Position numbers and translations under genes: made by a program. Positions 1-8,722 of a DNA stretch of 64,000 nucleotides are shown piece after piece (position 1 is the stretch's first letter; each line of letters starts with the position of its first letter). The notes below the pieces were generated by a model, which made no database searches, was not told the DNA's origin, and worked only from the letters and a program-made list of their open reading frames with translations. The stretch comes from Actinoplanes cyaneus (GTDB lineage: Bacteria; Actinomycetota; Actinomycetes; Mycobacteriales; Micromonosporaceae), in NCBI RefSeq assembly GCF_016862095.1, contig NZ_BOMH01000028.1:186001-250000 (forward strand). The letters run 5' to 3'.

Positions 1-249
1 TTTGCTGGAACCGCCACGAAGGCGGGCCATTGTGCCGTCGAGCACATCGGTGAGCGCGCAGGCGGTTACGATCACGGTGCCCCAGAAGAGCTGACCCTTC
101 GCACCGAAGTACGAACCGACCAGCACCCCCACGGTGCCCGCGATGGTGACGGCGTCCGGTGAGACGCCGAGCCGGAGTAGGAAACGTGCGACCGGGTTGA
201 CGCCGTACGAGACGACGGCACGGGCCGTTACTTGAACGATCTTTGCCAT
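1..249 (-). CDS. pgsA: CDP-alcohol phosphatidyltransferase, N-terminal part
   Basis: This is the first 83 codons of a gene that runs off the left edge. It starts at ATG (complement 247-249). The translation holds the family signature DVLDGTMAR (residues 68-76), the first half of the D-x2-D-G-x2-A-R...G-x3-D-x3-D metal- and CMP-binding motif of CDP-alcohol phosphotransferases; the second half lies outside. A hydrophobic helix (about residues 33-66) precedes it. In many actinobacteria the phosphatidylinositol-phosphate synthase gene follows thrS and a HIT gene, as the minus-strand order here would allow, so that substrate is the likeliest; phosphatidylglycerophosphate synthase is the alternative. 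The gene is separated from HIT by three unrelated genes. Confidence 0.8.
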   Translation of the reverse strand, partial: MAKIVQVTARAVVSYGVNPVARFLLRLGVSPDAVTIAGTVGVLVGSYFGAKGQLFWGTVIVTACALTDVLDGTMARLRGGSSK

Positions 250-420
250 GGCCGTCCCACCATAACGGCGGGGGCCAGGTCTCGGTACGGCTCGCCCCCC
301 GGTTGGCCGGATCGTCACCATCCGGCATCCTCTGGTGGCTTCCGGTCCTTGCGACCGGGACAGCCCCGGGTGTGGGATTTATGGACGCGTAACGAACCGG
401 AAACGACGGGAGCGCTCGGC

Positions 421-2580
421 ATGGCGCAGAAGACTTCGGAGAAAGGGCTTGCCGGCGCCACCGCGCCGGTGGTGACAGAGCCCGGCAGGGTACGCAACGT
501 GGTGCTGGTGGGCCACTCCGGCGCCGGGAAGACCACGCTGGTGGAGGCGCTGCTCGCGGCCACCGGCACGATCCCCCGGGCCGGCACGGTGACGGACGGC
601 ACCACGGTCACCGACAACGATCCGGCCGCGGTACGGCAGCAACGCTCGGTGGCGCTGTCCTGCGCCCCGCTGCTGCACCGCGACGTGAAGGTCAACCTCC
701 TGGACACGCCCGGTTACGCCGACTTCGTCGGTGAGCTGCGGGCCGGGCTGCGCGCGGCGGACGCGGCGCTGTTCGTCATCTCCGCGGTCGACGGCGTCGA
801 CGAGGCGACGGTCGGGCTGTGGGAGGAGTGCGCCGCGGTCGGGATGCCCCGCGCCGTGGCGATCACCCGGCTGGACCATCCGCGCGCCGACTACGAGCAG
901 ACGCTGCAGGACTGCCAGGAGGCGTTCGGCGAGAACGTGATGCCCACCTACCAGCCGATGCTCGGCGACGACGGGCAGTCGGTCGTCGGCCTGATCGGCC
1001 TGGTGTCGCTGCGGGTCCTGGATTACTCGGCCGGATATCCGCCGCGGGAGGGCGAGGCCGAGCGCGAGCACCTCAACCCGATCGCCGACGACCGGAACCA
1101 GCTCATCGAGGGGATCATCGCCGAGAGCGAGGACGAGACCCTGATGGACCGGTACATCGCCGGTGAGCTGATCTCCACCGCCGCGCTCATCCCGGACCTG
1201 CACAAGGCGGTGGCCCGGGGCAACTTCTACCCGGTCATCCCGGTCTGCGCGGGCACCGGGGTCGGCCTGGACGCGCTGCTCGACGGCCTGACCGACGCCG
1301 CGCCGTCACCGCTGGAGCACGACCTGCCGGTGGTCACCGGCGTGGACGGCTCGCCGCGGCCGCCGCTGACCTGCGACCCGGACGGCCCGCTGGTCGCCGA
1401 GGTGGTCCGCACCACGATCGACCGGCACGTCGGCCGGGTGTCACTGGTCCGGGTCTTCTCCGGCACGCTGCGGCCGGACCTGACGCTGCACGTCTCCGGG
1501 CACGGGATGGCCGAGCGCGGCCACCCCGACCACGACGCCGACGAGCGGGTGGCGCACGTCTACACGCCGCTGGGCGCGACGCTGCGCGAGGTGGGTCAGT
1601 GCGTGGCCGGCGACATCTGCGCGATCACCAAGTCCGGCAGCGCGGAGACCGGCGACACGCTCTCCGGCAAGGACGACCCGATGCTGATGGCGCCCTGGTC
1701 GATGCCGGAGCCGCTGCTCCCGATCGCGGTGGTCGCCAAGACCCGCTCCGACGAGGACGCGCTCGCCAAGAACCTGGGCCGCCTGGTCGCCGGGGACCCG
1801 ACGCTGCGCCTGGAGCGCAACGCCGACACGCATCAGCTGGTGCTCTGGACCATGGGCGAGTCGCACGCCGACGTGGTGCTCGACCGGCTGCGCGCCGGGG
1901 GCGTCGAGCTGGACACCGAGCCGGTGAAGGTGTCGCTGCGGGAGACCTTCGGCGCGAAGGCCAAGGGGCACGGGCGGCACGTCAAGCAGTCCGGCGGCCA
2001 CGGGCAGTACGCGGTCTGCGACCTCGAGATCGAGCCCCTCCCCCGCGGCAGCGGCTTCCAGTTCGTCGACAAGGTGGTTGGCGGCGCGGTGCCGCACAAC
2101 TACATCCCGTCGGTGGAGAAGGGGGTCCGCGCGCAGCTGGAGAAGGGCATCGTCGCCGGTTATCCGGTCGTCGACCTGAAGGTCACGCTCACCGACGGCA
2201 AGGCGCACAGCGTCGACTCCTCGGACGCGGCGTTCCAGACCGCGGGGGCGCTCGCGTTGCGCGAGGCGGCCGGTGCGGGGCAGATGGCGCTGCTGGAGCC
2301 GGTGGACGAGATCGTGGTGCGGGTGCCGGACTCCTACGTCGGCGCGGTGATGAGCGACCTCTCCGGGCGCCGGGGCCGGCCGCTCGGCACGGACACCGAG
2401 GGCGACGGCGGGCACAGTCTGGTCCGGGCCGAGGTGCCGGCGATCGAGCTGGTCCGGTACGCGGTGGAGCTGCGTGCCCTCTCCTCGGGAGCGGGCACGT
2501 TCTCCCGTTCCTACCTGCGCCACGAGCCGATGCCGGCGCACCTGGCCGACCAGGTCCGCAAGGAGCACGCGCTCAGATAG
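421..2580 (+). CDS. EF-G-like translational GTPase
   Basis: A 719-residue translation-factor GTPase resembling the second EF-G-like protein of actinobacteria (mycobacterial FusA2 type), not the housekeeping EF-G. The P-loop GHSGAGKTT is at residues 31-39 and DTPG at 95-98; the G4 motif reads TRLD (149-152) in place of the canonical NKxD. Domains II to V follow at about 390-719. The frame is open upstream, but ATG at 421 is preferred: it gives the usual length and has GGGAG about 9 bases upstream. The role of this paralogue is not clear; a ribosome-associated GTPase is the safe statement. It converges on the oxidoreductase gene, with 8 bp of overlap. Confidence 0.88.
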   Translation: MAQKTSEKGLAGATAPVVTEPGRVRNVVLVGHSGAGKTTLVEALLAATGTIPRAGTVTDGTTVTDNDPAAVRQQRSVALSCAPLLHRDVKVNLLDTPGYADFVGELRAGLRAADAALFVISAVDGVDEATVGLWEECAAVGMPRAVAITRLDHPRADYEQTLQDCQEAFGENVMPTYQPMLGDDGQSVVGLIGLVSLRVLDYSAGYPPREGEAEREHLNPIADDRNQLIEGIIAESEDETLMDRYIAGELISTAALIPDLHKAVARGNFYPVIPVCAGTGVGLDALLDGLTDAAPSPLEHDLPVVTGVDGSPRPPLTCDPDGPLVAEVVRTTIDRHVGRVSLVRVFSGTLRPDLTLHVSGHGMAERGHPDHDADERVAHVYTPLGATLREVGQCVAGDICAITKSGSAETGDTLSGKDDPMLMAPWSMPEPLLPIAVVAKTRSDEDALAKNLGRLVAGDPTLRLERNADTHQLVLWTMGESHADVVLDRLRAGGVELDTEPVKVSLRETFGAKAKGHGRHVKQSGGHGQYAVCDLEIEPLPRGSGFQFVDKVVGGAVPHNYIPSVEKGVRAQLEKGIVAGYPVVDLKVTLTDGKAHSVDSSDAAFQTAGALALREAAGAGQMALLEPVDEIVVRVPDSYVGAVMSDLSGRRGRPLGTDTEGDGGHSLVRAEVPAIELVRYAVELRALSSGAGTFSRSYLRHEPMPAHLADQVRKEHALR

Positions 2581-3742
2581 TGATCGCGTTGGCCGCCTCG
2601 TGCATCGGCGCGAGCACCTTGTCGATCACCTTCTCCTTCTGCGGGTGGAACTTGAGGGTCCGCATCCCGTAGTTGCGGAAGGCGATGTTGAGGCGGCCAC
2701 CGGGCACCATGTCCTTGACCATCTTCCGGCCGAAGGCAAGATTCTTCTCGACGTACGTCCTCATCGCGCTCTCGTAGGCCGCGTAGCCGCCCGGCTCACC
2801 GAGGTGCTGACCCAGCACGTACGCCCCGACCAGCGCCAGGCTCGTGCCCTGACCGGACGCCGGTGACGGGCAGTGCGCGGCGTCGCCGAGCAGCGCCAGC
2901 CGCCCCGACGACCAGGACGGCAGCTCCACCTGGCTCATCGAGTCGAAGTAGAAGTCGGGCGCGGTGTCCATGGCGGCCAGGAACTCGTCGGAGCGCCAGC
3001 CCTGACCGGCGAACGCGTCGCGCACCAGGCGCTTCTGCGCGGCGGGGTCGCGGCGGTCGTAGGCCACCTCGGGTGACGCGAAGACCATGCCGACCCGGGC
3101 CGGCTGGTCCGGCTCCATGGCGTAGGCGAAGATCAGCCGCCCGGGCCGCGAGTAGAACAGCTCCTCACGGACCACGCCCAGGTCGTTCGGGACCGAGAAG
3201 ATCGAGATGTACGCGCCCAGGTGCTTCAGCGGTGTCTCGCCGAGCACCACGCGGCGGGTCACGGAGTGCAGCCCGTCGGCGCCGACCACGTGGTCGAAGC
3301 GGCGGGGCGCGCCCTTCTCGAAGGTGACGTCGACACCGTCCGGACCGTCGGTCAGCGTGGCGACGGAGTCGCCCCACACATACTCCACCTGCCCCTCGGT
3401 GGCGTCGTGCAGGATCCGGCTGAGGTCCCAGCGCATGATCTCCAGGTCGTCGCCGCGGCGGCCCATCAGCAGGTCGGCCGGCAGCTTCGCGATCGGGGCG
3501 CCGTCCTTCTTCACGTAGGTGATCTGCTGCATGCCGGTGTCGGCGGCCTGGGCCGCGGCCAGCAGGCCCATCTTGCGGAGCACCTCGGTGGCCGAGCCGC
3601 GCACGTCCACCTTGTAGCCGCCCTCGCGCAGGCCGGCCGCGCGCTCCACGACGGTCACCTCGAAGCCGCGCCGGACCAGCCAGAAGGCGAGGGCGGGGCC
3701 GCCGATGCCGGCGCCGGAGATCAGTACCCGTGAGTTCGTCAT
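2573..3742 (-). CDS. FAD-dependent aromatic-type monooxygenase
   Basis: A 389-residue class A flavin monooxygenase (FAD_binding_3 family; TetX- and PHBH-like). Seen: the N-terminal Rossmann fingerprint GAGIGG (residues 10-15), a VVGADGLHS segment near 155 matching the DG motif, and LLGDAAHCP near 285, the GD motif that binds the FAD ribityl chain. Such enzymes use NAD(P)H and oxygen to hydroxylate small aromatic or drug-like substrates; the substrate cannot be read here. It is divergent from a TetR gene, and a perfect inverted repeat lies between the two starts, so repression by that TetR protein and induction by a substrate-like ligand is the natural inference. Confidence 0.88.
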   Translation of the reverse strand: MTNSRVLISGAGIGGPALAFWLVRRGFEVTVVERAAGLREGGYKVDVRGSATEVLRKMGLLAAAQAADTGMQQITYVKKDGAPIAKLPADLLMGRRGDDLEIMRWDLSRILHDATEGQVEYVWGDSVATLTDGPDGVDVTFEKGAPRRFDHVVGADGLHSVTRRVVLGETPLKHLGAYISIFSVPNDLGVVREELFYSRPGRLIFAYAMEPDQPARVGMVFASPEVAYDRRDPAAQKRLVRDAFAGQGWRSDEFLAAMDTAPDFYFDSMSQVELPSWSSGRLALLGDAAHCPSPASGQGTSLALVGAYVLGQHLGEPGGYAAYESAMRTYVEKNLAFGRKMVKDMVPGGRLNIAFRNYGMRTLKFHPQKEKVIDKVLAPMHEAANAITI

Positions 3743-3750
3743 GCGAGTTA

Positions 3751-3779
3751 CTATACAAACGTCTTATACGTTTGTATAG
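3751..3779. promoter_or_regulatory. TetR-type operator, perfect 12-bp inverted repeat
   Basis: The arms CTATACAAACGT (3751-3762) and ACGTTTGTATAG (3768-3779) are exact reverse complements around the 5-bp spacer CTTAT. The site sits 9 bp from the oxidoreductase start and 18 bp from the tetR start, so bound repressor would cover both promoters. Size and symmetry fit a TetR-family operator; the assignment to the neighbouring regulator is inference from position. Confidence 0.88.
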
Positions 3780-3796
3780 AAGTTAGGATCCACAAC

Positions 3797-4393
3797 ATGG
3801 GGCATCGCGAGGAGCTGCTGAAGGGCGCGAAGAAAGCGCTGCTGGAGAAGGGGTATGCCCGGACGACGGCCCGCGACATCGTGGCGCTCTCCGGTACCAA
3901 CCTGGCCTCGATCGGCTATCACTACGGTTCTACGGACGCGCTGATGACCGCCGCGATGCTGAGCGCCATGGAGGAGTGGGGCGACGCTCTGGGCCGGGCG
4001 CTGGGCGAACCCGGTGAGGGTGACGACGATCCGATGCTCGACTTCTGGCGGCGGGTCATCCGGTCGATCCGGACCGACCGGCCGCTCTGGCTGGCCAGCG
4101 TCGAGGTGGCGCTGCAGGCCGAGCACAACCCCGCGTTGCGCGAGCAGCTGGCCGGGGGTGTCCGGGCCGGCCGCTCCGGAATGGCAGCGATGCTCAGCGG
4201 CGTGCCCGAGGATCAGCTCGACGACGCGACGGTGCGCTCGCTCGGCTCGGTGCAGATGGCCCTCATGTCCGGCGTGCTCACGCAGTGGCTCACCGACCCG
4301 GCGAACGCGCCGTCGGCGGAGGACATCGTCGCCGGGATCCGCGCGCTGGCCGCGCTCAGCGGGGCGGCTCCCCGTCCGCCGGCCACGCCTTAG
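3797..4393 (+). CDS. TetR/AcrR family transcriptional regulator
   Basis: A 198-residue regulator. The N-terminal helix-turn-helix spans about residues 5-50 (LEKGYARTTARDIVALSG, then IGYHYGSTDALM), the classic TetR_N pattern. The rest is the variable ligand and dimer domain, with a C-terminal fold like TetR_C regulators. It is divergent from the flavin monooxygenase and probably represses both that gene and itself from the palindrome between them. The start is ATG at 3797, 18 bp after the operator; its ribosome site is weak (AGGA with poor spacing). The 3' end overlaps the convergent HIT gene by 38 bp. Confidence 0.92.
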   Translation: MGHREELLKGAKKALLEKGYARTTARDIVALSGTNLASIGYHYGSTDALMTAAMLSAMEEWGDALGRALGEPGEGDDDPMLDFWRRVIRSIRTDRPLWLASVEVALQAEHNPALREQLAGGVRAGRSGMAAMLSGVPEDQLDDATVRSLGSVQMALMSGVLTQWLTDPANAPSAEDIVAGIRALAALSGAAPRPPATP

Positions 4394-4880
4394 CGAGCAG
4401 CAGGCGGGTGTCGGTGAGGATCTGCGGCAGCACCTTCGTCCGGCCGATCACCGGCATGAAGTTCGCGTCGCCACCCCAGCGCGGCACCACGTGCTGGTGC
4501 AGGTGCTCGGCGATCCCGGCGCCGGCCACCGCGCCCTGGTTCATCCCCAGGTTGAAGCCGTGCGGCCGGCTCACCGAGCGGAGCACCCGCATGCCGGTCC
4601 TGGTGAAGGCGGCCACCTCGGCCGTCTCCTGCTCGGTCAGGTCGGTGTAGTCCGCGACATGCCGGTACGGGCAGATCATCAGGTGGCCCGGGTTGTACGG
4701 ATACAGGTTCAGCACCGCGAAGACCAGCTCGCCGCGCGCGACGACCAGGCTCTCCGGCTCGGGCAGCCCCGGCGCCAGGCAGAACGCACAGCCGTCGGAC
4801 GTGTCCGCACCGGTGACATACGCCATGCGGTGCGGAGTCCAGAGCCGTTCCAGACCGTCCGGCTCGCCTGTCGACTCCAT
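4356..4880 (-). CDS. HIT family protein, likely Ap4A phosphorylase type
   Basis: A 174-residue histidine-triad nucleotide hydrolase/transferase. The HIT signature HLHQHVV is near residue 132, preceded by NQGAVAGAG; a CxxC pair (CAFC, about 31-34) may bind zinc. The length and the segment NLYPYNPGHLM match the actinobacterial proteins encoded next to thrS, one of which (mycobacterial Rv2613c) is a diadenosine tetraphosphate phosphorylase; transfer of that activity is inference. The gene lies downstream of thrS on the same strand, about 90 bp apart, and probably is co-transcribed with it. ATG at 4880 is preferred over GTG at 4883, because AGGA lies 8 bases upstream of the ATG. Confidence 0.87.
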   Translation of the reverse strand: MESTGEPDGLERLWTPHRMAYVTGADTSDGCAFCLAPGLPEPESLVVARGELVFAVLNLYPYNPGHLMICPYRHVADYTDLTEQETAEVAAFTRTGMRVLRSVSRPHGFNLGMNQGAVAGAGIAEHLHQHVVPRWGGDANFMPVIGRTKVLPQILTDTRLLLAKAWPADGEPPR

Positions 4881-4899
4881 CACCGCATCCTATGCGGTG
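4881..4899 (-). promoter_or_regulatory. Hairpin presenting the HIT gene ribosome site
   Basis: The arms CACCGCAT (4881-4888) and ATGCGGTG (4892-4899) are perfect complements around a 3-base loop. On the minus-strand transcript the loop is AGG, part of the only Shine-Dalgarno-like sequence of the HIT gene, whose start codon follows directly. A structure here could affect translation of the second gene of the thrS-HIT unit. The structure is seen; regulation is inference. Confidence 0.4.
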
Positions 4900-4971
4900 G
4901 CCGTCCCCGGCATCATGTACGGCAGCGGCCGGCCCGCGTCGCGGCCGGCCACTGCCCGCACACCCGGCGGG

Positions 4972-6981
4972 TCAGACCGCCGACGGCCCGGTGTTGACCC
5001 GGGAGCGAACCACCTCGACGACGTGCGCCACCGCCTCGTCGATCGTGACGCCGTTGCGCTGCGAGCCGTCCCGGTAGCGGAACGACACGGTGCCGCCGTT
5101 GACGTCGTCGTCGCCGGCGATCGCCATGAACGGGATCTTCTGCTGCTGCGCGGTGCGGATCTTCTTCTGCATCCGGTCGGTGGAGTAGTCCACCTCGGCG
5201 CGGATGCCGGCCTTCCGCAGCTTGGCGACGAACTCGGCCAGGTAGTCGGCGTGGTCGTCGCGGATCGGGATGCCGACCACCTGCACCGGCGCCAGCCAGG
5301 CCGGGAACGCGCCCGCGTAGTGCTCGACCAGCACGCCGAAGAACCGCTCGATCGACCCGAACTTCGCCGAGTGGATCATCACGGGCTCCTGCCGGCTGCC
5401 GTCCGCCGCCTGGTACTCCAGACCGAACCGGGCCGGCATGTTGAAGTCGTACTGGATCGTCGACATCTGCCAGGTGCGGCCGATCGCGTCCTTGGCCTGC
5501 ACGCTGATCTTCGGGCCGTAGAACGCCGCGCCGCCCGGGTCGAGCACCAGCTCGAGGCCGGACTCCTTCGCCACGTCCTCCAGCACGCGGGTGGCGGTCT
5601 CCCACTGCTCGTCCGTGCCGATGAACTTGTCGCTCTTCGGGTCGCGGGTCGACAGCTCCAGGTAGTAGTCGTCCAGGCCGAAGTCGTCGAGCAGCGAGCG
5701 GACGAAGTTCAGCAGGTGCTTGATCTCGCCCGGGGCCTGCTCGGCGGTGACGTACGAGTGCGAGTCGTCCTGGGTCAGGCCACGCACCCGGGTCAGGCCG
5801 TGCACCACGCCGGACTTCTCGTAGCGGTAGACCGTGCCGAACTCGAACAGCCGCATCGGCAGCTCACGGTAGGACCGCCCGCGCGACCTGAAGATCAGGT
5901 TGTGCATCGGGCAGTTCATCGCCTTGAGGTAGTAGTCCGCCCCCTCCAACTGCATCGGGGGGAACATCGTGTCCTTGTAGTAGGGCAGGTGACCCGAGGT
6001 GAGGAAGAGGTTCTCCTTGGAGATGTGCGGGCTGCCGACGTACTGGAAACCCTCCTCGATGTGGCGGGCGCGGACGTAGTCCTCCATCTCGCGCTTGATC
6101 ACGCCACCCTTGGGGTGGAAGACGACCAGACCCGACCCGATCTCGTCGGGGAACGAGAACAGGTCGAGCTCGGTGCCCAGCTTGCGGTGGTCCCGGCGCT
6201 CGGCCTCGGCAAGACGATTGAGGTACGCCTTCAACTCGTCCCGCGACGGCCACGCCGTACCGTAGATCCTCTGCAGCTGGGGGTTCTTCTCCGACCCGCG
6301 CCAGTAGGCGGCGGCCGAGCGCATCAGCTTGAACGCCGGGATGAGCCGGGTCGACGGCAGGTGCGGGCCGCGGCACAGGTCGCCCCAGACGCGCTCGCCG
6401 TCCTTGTTCAGGTTGTCGTAGTGGGTCAGCTCGCCGGCGCCCACCGCGGCGGCCTCCTCGTCGACGTCGCCCTTGATGTCGACCAGTTCCAGCTTGAACG
6501 GCTCGTTCTTCAGCTCGGCCTTGGCCTCGTCGAGCGACGAGTACTCCCGCCTCCGGAACGTCTGACCGGCCTTGACGATCTCCTGCATGCGCTTCTCGAG
6601 CTTGCCCAGGTCGTCCGGCTGGAACGGCTTCTCGACGTCGAAGTCGTAGTAGAACCCGTCCCGGATCGGCGGGCCGATGCCGAGCTTGGCCTCCGGGAAC
6701 ACGTCCTGCACGGCCTGCGCGAGCACGTGCGCGGTCGAGTGCCGCAGCACGTCGAGGCCGTCCGGGGTGTCGATCGCGACCGGGGTGACCTCGGTGTCGG
6801 CGGCCGGCGCCCAGGCCAGGTCACGCAACCGCCCGTCGGCCTCACGGACCACGACGATCGCCTTCGGCCCGTTGGCGGGCAGCCCGGCCGCGGCCACCGC
6901 GTCGGCCGCCGTCGTCCCGGCCGGGACGACTAGAGGGTCGGCCACAGCGGGTGTACGAGGTGCGGACACGGTGATCTCCAT
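4972..6981 (-). CDS. thrS: Threonyl-tRNA synthetase
   Basis: A 669-residue class II aminoacyl-tRNA synthetase that charges tRNA-Thr in the cytoplasm. Domain order: a TGS-like N-terminal part (residues 1-75), the editing domain beginning with HSTAHVLAQ, the catalytic core with class II motifs (motif 2 near FEFGTVYRYEKSG; MNCPMHN supplying the zinc cysteine; MIHSAKFGSIERF for motif 3), and a C-terminal anticodon-binding domain from about residue 560. Length is normal for bacteria. It is the first gene of the thrS-HIT unit, which in related genomes continues into pgsA and phosphatidylinositol mannoside genes; here that continuation is interrupted. Confidence 0.97.
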   Translation of the reverse strand: MEITVSAPRTPAVADPLVVPAGTTAADAVAAAGLPANGPKAIVVVREADGRLRDLAWAPAADTEVTPVAIDTPDGLDVLRHSTAHVLAQAVQDVFPEAKLGIGPPIRDGFYYDFDVEKPFQPDDLGKLEKRMQEIVKAGQTFRRREYSSLDEAKAELKNEPFKLELVDIKGDVDEEAAAVGAGELTHYDNLNKDGERVWGDLCRGPHLPSTRLIPAFKLMRSAAAYWRGSEKNPQLQRIYGTAWPSRDELKAYLNRLAEAERRDHRKLGTELDLFSFPDEIGSGLVVFHPKGGVIKREMEDYVRARHIEEGFQYVGSPHISKENLFLTSGHLPYYKDTMFPPMQLEGADYYLKAMNCPMHNLIFRSRGRSYRELPMRLFEFGTVYRYEKSGVVHGLTRVRGLTQDDSHSYVTAEQAPGEIKHLLNFVRSLLDDFGLDDYYLELSTRDPKSDKFIGTDEQWETATRVLEDVAKESGLELVLDPGGAAFYGPKISVQAKDAIGRTWQMSTIQYDFNMPARFGLEYQAADGSRQEPVMIHSAKFGSIERFFGVLVEHYAGAFPAWLAPVQVVGIPIRDDHADYLAEFVAKLRKAGIRAEVDYSTDRMQKKIRTAQQQKIPFMAIAGDDDVNGGTVSFRYRDGSQRNGVTIDEAVAHVVEVVRSRVNTGPSAV

Positions 6982-7022
6982 TCAGAAAGCGACTTGATGT
7001 CCTGATGCTATCCGCCTGCGGA

Positions 7023-7934
7023 TTACTCTCCGCTCGCGGCGGGCAGCCACGCCGGGAGCGTCTCCCGGTTCGCCAGCCACCCGCGGGGGATTCCCTCGAT
7101 TCCGGTGTACGCGGCCACGACGCCCCCGGCGATCGCCGCCGTGGTGTCGACGTCCCCGCCGGCCACCACGCACGCCGCCACGGCGGCCGGATAGTCGTCG
7201 AGGTAACGGTCGGCGACCCAGAGCGCGAACGGCACGGTGTCCTGCGCGGTCGCCTGCCCGCCGTTGCCCAGCCGCTCGGCCGCCTCCGCGACACTCCGTG
7301 GGTAAGGCGAGGTCAGCCCGTCGCGGACCACGCTCGCCGCGGTGTGTGCCGCCGCGGCGCGCAGCAGCTGACCCCGGTCCGGGCGGTGGCCGTCGAGCCG
7401 GGCGGCCGCCGCGAACGCCGCGGCCACCGACACCGCCACCCCACCGGCGATCCCCTCCGGGTGCGCGTGGGTCACCTCGGCGGCGCGCACGGCCTGGGCG
7501 GCCGCGTGCGGCAGGGAGTCGGCGTGCCACGCGCCGAGCGGGGCGGCCCGCATCGCCGCGCCGTTGCCGCACGAGCCCTGGCCGTCGAACGCCGCGGCCG
7601 CCGCGATCGGCCACGGCAGCCCCTCGCGGATCTGCCGGAGCATCACGACCGCTCCCGGCCCGTACCCCCGGTAGGGCTCGAAGACGCTGCCCAGGAGCTG
7701 GGCGAAGGCGTCCCGGTCGAAGTCACCGTCGTCGAGGGTGGCGACCAGGCAGCAGGCCTGCTCGGTGTCGTCGGTCCACTCCCACGGCGGGTCGGGGACG
7801 CGGGCGTCGAGCAGGTCGGAGGGCTTGTTGCCGGGCACGAAGTACTGGGCGCCGAGCGCGTCGCCGACACTCAGGCCGGCCAGGCTGTCCAGGGCCAGCG
7901 TCAGTCGCGTATCGGGAAAGAGAGTGAATGACAT
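7023..7934 (-). CDS. ADP-ribosylglycohydrolase family protein
   Basis: A 303-residue DraG/ARH-type protein. The two metal-binding signatures are visible: WTDDTEQA (about residue 52; family WSDDTxM) and GGDVDTTAAIAGG (about residue 250; family GGDxDTNAA). These enzymes remove ADP-ribose from proteins or hydrolyse related ADP-ribose derivatives using two divalent metal ions. The frame is open 19 codons further upstream; the ATG at 7934 is chosen because conserved-looking sequence begins there (LFPDTRLTLALDSLAG). No ADP-ribosyltransferase gene is visible nearby, so the target is unknown. Confidence 0.88.
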   Translation of the reverse strand: MSFTLFPDTRLTLALDSLAGLSVGDALGAQYFVPGNKPSDLLDARVPDPPWEWTDDTEQACCLVATLDDGDFDRDAFAQLLGSVFEPYRGYGPGAVVMLRQIREGLPWPIAAAAAFDGQGSCGNGAAMRAAPLGAWHADSLPHAAAQAVRAAEVTHAHPEGIAGGVAVSVAAAFAAAARLDGHRPDRGQLLRAAAAHTAASVVRDGLTSPYPRSVAEAAERLGNGGQATAQDTVPFALWVADRYLDDYPAAVAACVVAGGDVDTTAAIAGGVVAAYTGIEGIPRGWLANRETLPAWLPAASGE

Positions 7935-8030
7935 CGGTACTTCGGATCGTATTCCATCACTGAGGGTCATCAAAGCATCTCGCTGCATCACCCTTTAGGT
8001 TCTGCCCGCCGGAGTCGGTACGGTCTTCGC

Positions 8031-8720
8031 ATGGCCACGGTGTTGCTCGTCGAGGACGACCATGTCGTGCGTGGCGCCATGCTCCGTTCGCTCGCCGACC
8101 GGGGGCACGCCGTGCACGCCGTCGGCACCGCGCTGGAGGCTCTCCGGCGGGTCGCCGCGGAGACCCCCGACCTCGTCGTTCTCGACCTCGGGCTGCCCGA
8201 TCTGGACGGTTCGGACGCGCTGCGCATGCTGCGCGGGATCACCGATGTGCCGATCATCATCGCCACCGCGCGCGACGACGAGCAGACCGTGGTGCGGCTG
8301 CTGCGGGCCGGCGCCGACGACTACATGGTGAAGCCGTTCACCGGCGCCCATCTGGACGCGCGCATCGCCACGGTGCTGCGCCGCGTGGGCCGGGCCAGCC
8401 GCGCCGCCCAGCCCGCCGTTCACGAGGTGGGTGAACTACGGGTTGACGTGGGCGAGCGCAGCGCTACGCTCGGCGACCAGCCACTCGCGCTGACGCGCAA
8501 GGAGTTCGACCTGCTGGCGTACCTCGCCGCCCGCCCTGGCCGGGTGGTTTCCCGTCGTGAGCTGTTGGAGGAGGTATGGCGGCAGCCCTCGGTCGGCGAG
8601 GACCAGACCATCGACGTGCATTTGTACTGGCTGCGCCGGAAACTGGGCGAGTCCGCGGCGAAGCCCCGTTACCTGCGCACCGTGCGGGGGGTCGGATTCC
8701 GGTTGGTGGCGCCGGACTGA
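8031..8720 (+). CDS. OmpR/PhoB-type response regulator
   Basis: A 229-residue two-component regulator. The receiver domain (residues 2-115) has the acidic pair ED at 8-9, the phospho-acceptor Asp in LVVLDLGLPD (D52), and the lysine in MVKPF. The C-terminal winged-helix DNA-binding domain (about 130-227) includes LTRKEFDLLAYLAARPGRVV and TIDVHLYWLRRKLGE. It is followed within 2 bp by its sensor kinase gene and is translationally coupled to it. Confidence 0.95.
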   Translation: MATVLLVEDDHVVRGAMLRSLADRGHAVHAVGTALEALRRVAAETPDLVVLDLGLPDLDGSDALRMLRGITDVPIIIATARDDEQTVVRLLRAGADDYMVKPFTGAHLDARIATVLRRVGRASRAAQPAVHEVGELRVDVGERSATLGDQPLALTRKEFDLLAYLAARPGRVVSRRELLEEVWRQPSVGEDQTIDVHLYWLRRKLGESAAKPRYLRTVRGVGFRLVAPD

Positions 8721-8722
8721 GG

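Noticed and set aside
4693..6933. A 746-codon open frame opposite thrS
   Set aside because: It is antisense to a clear ThrRS; its product is a Val/Arg/Gln-rich sequence with no domain, typical of shadow frames in high-GC DNA.
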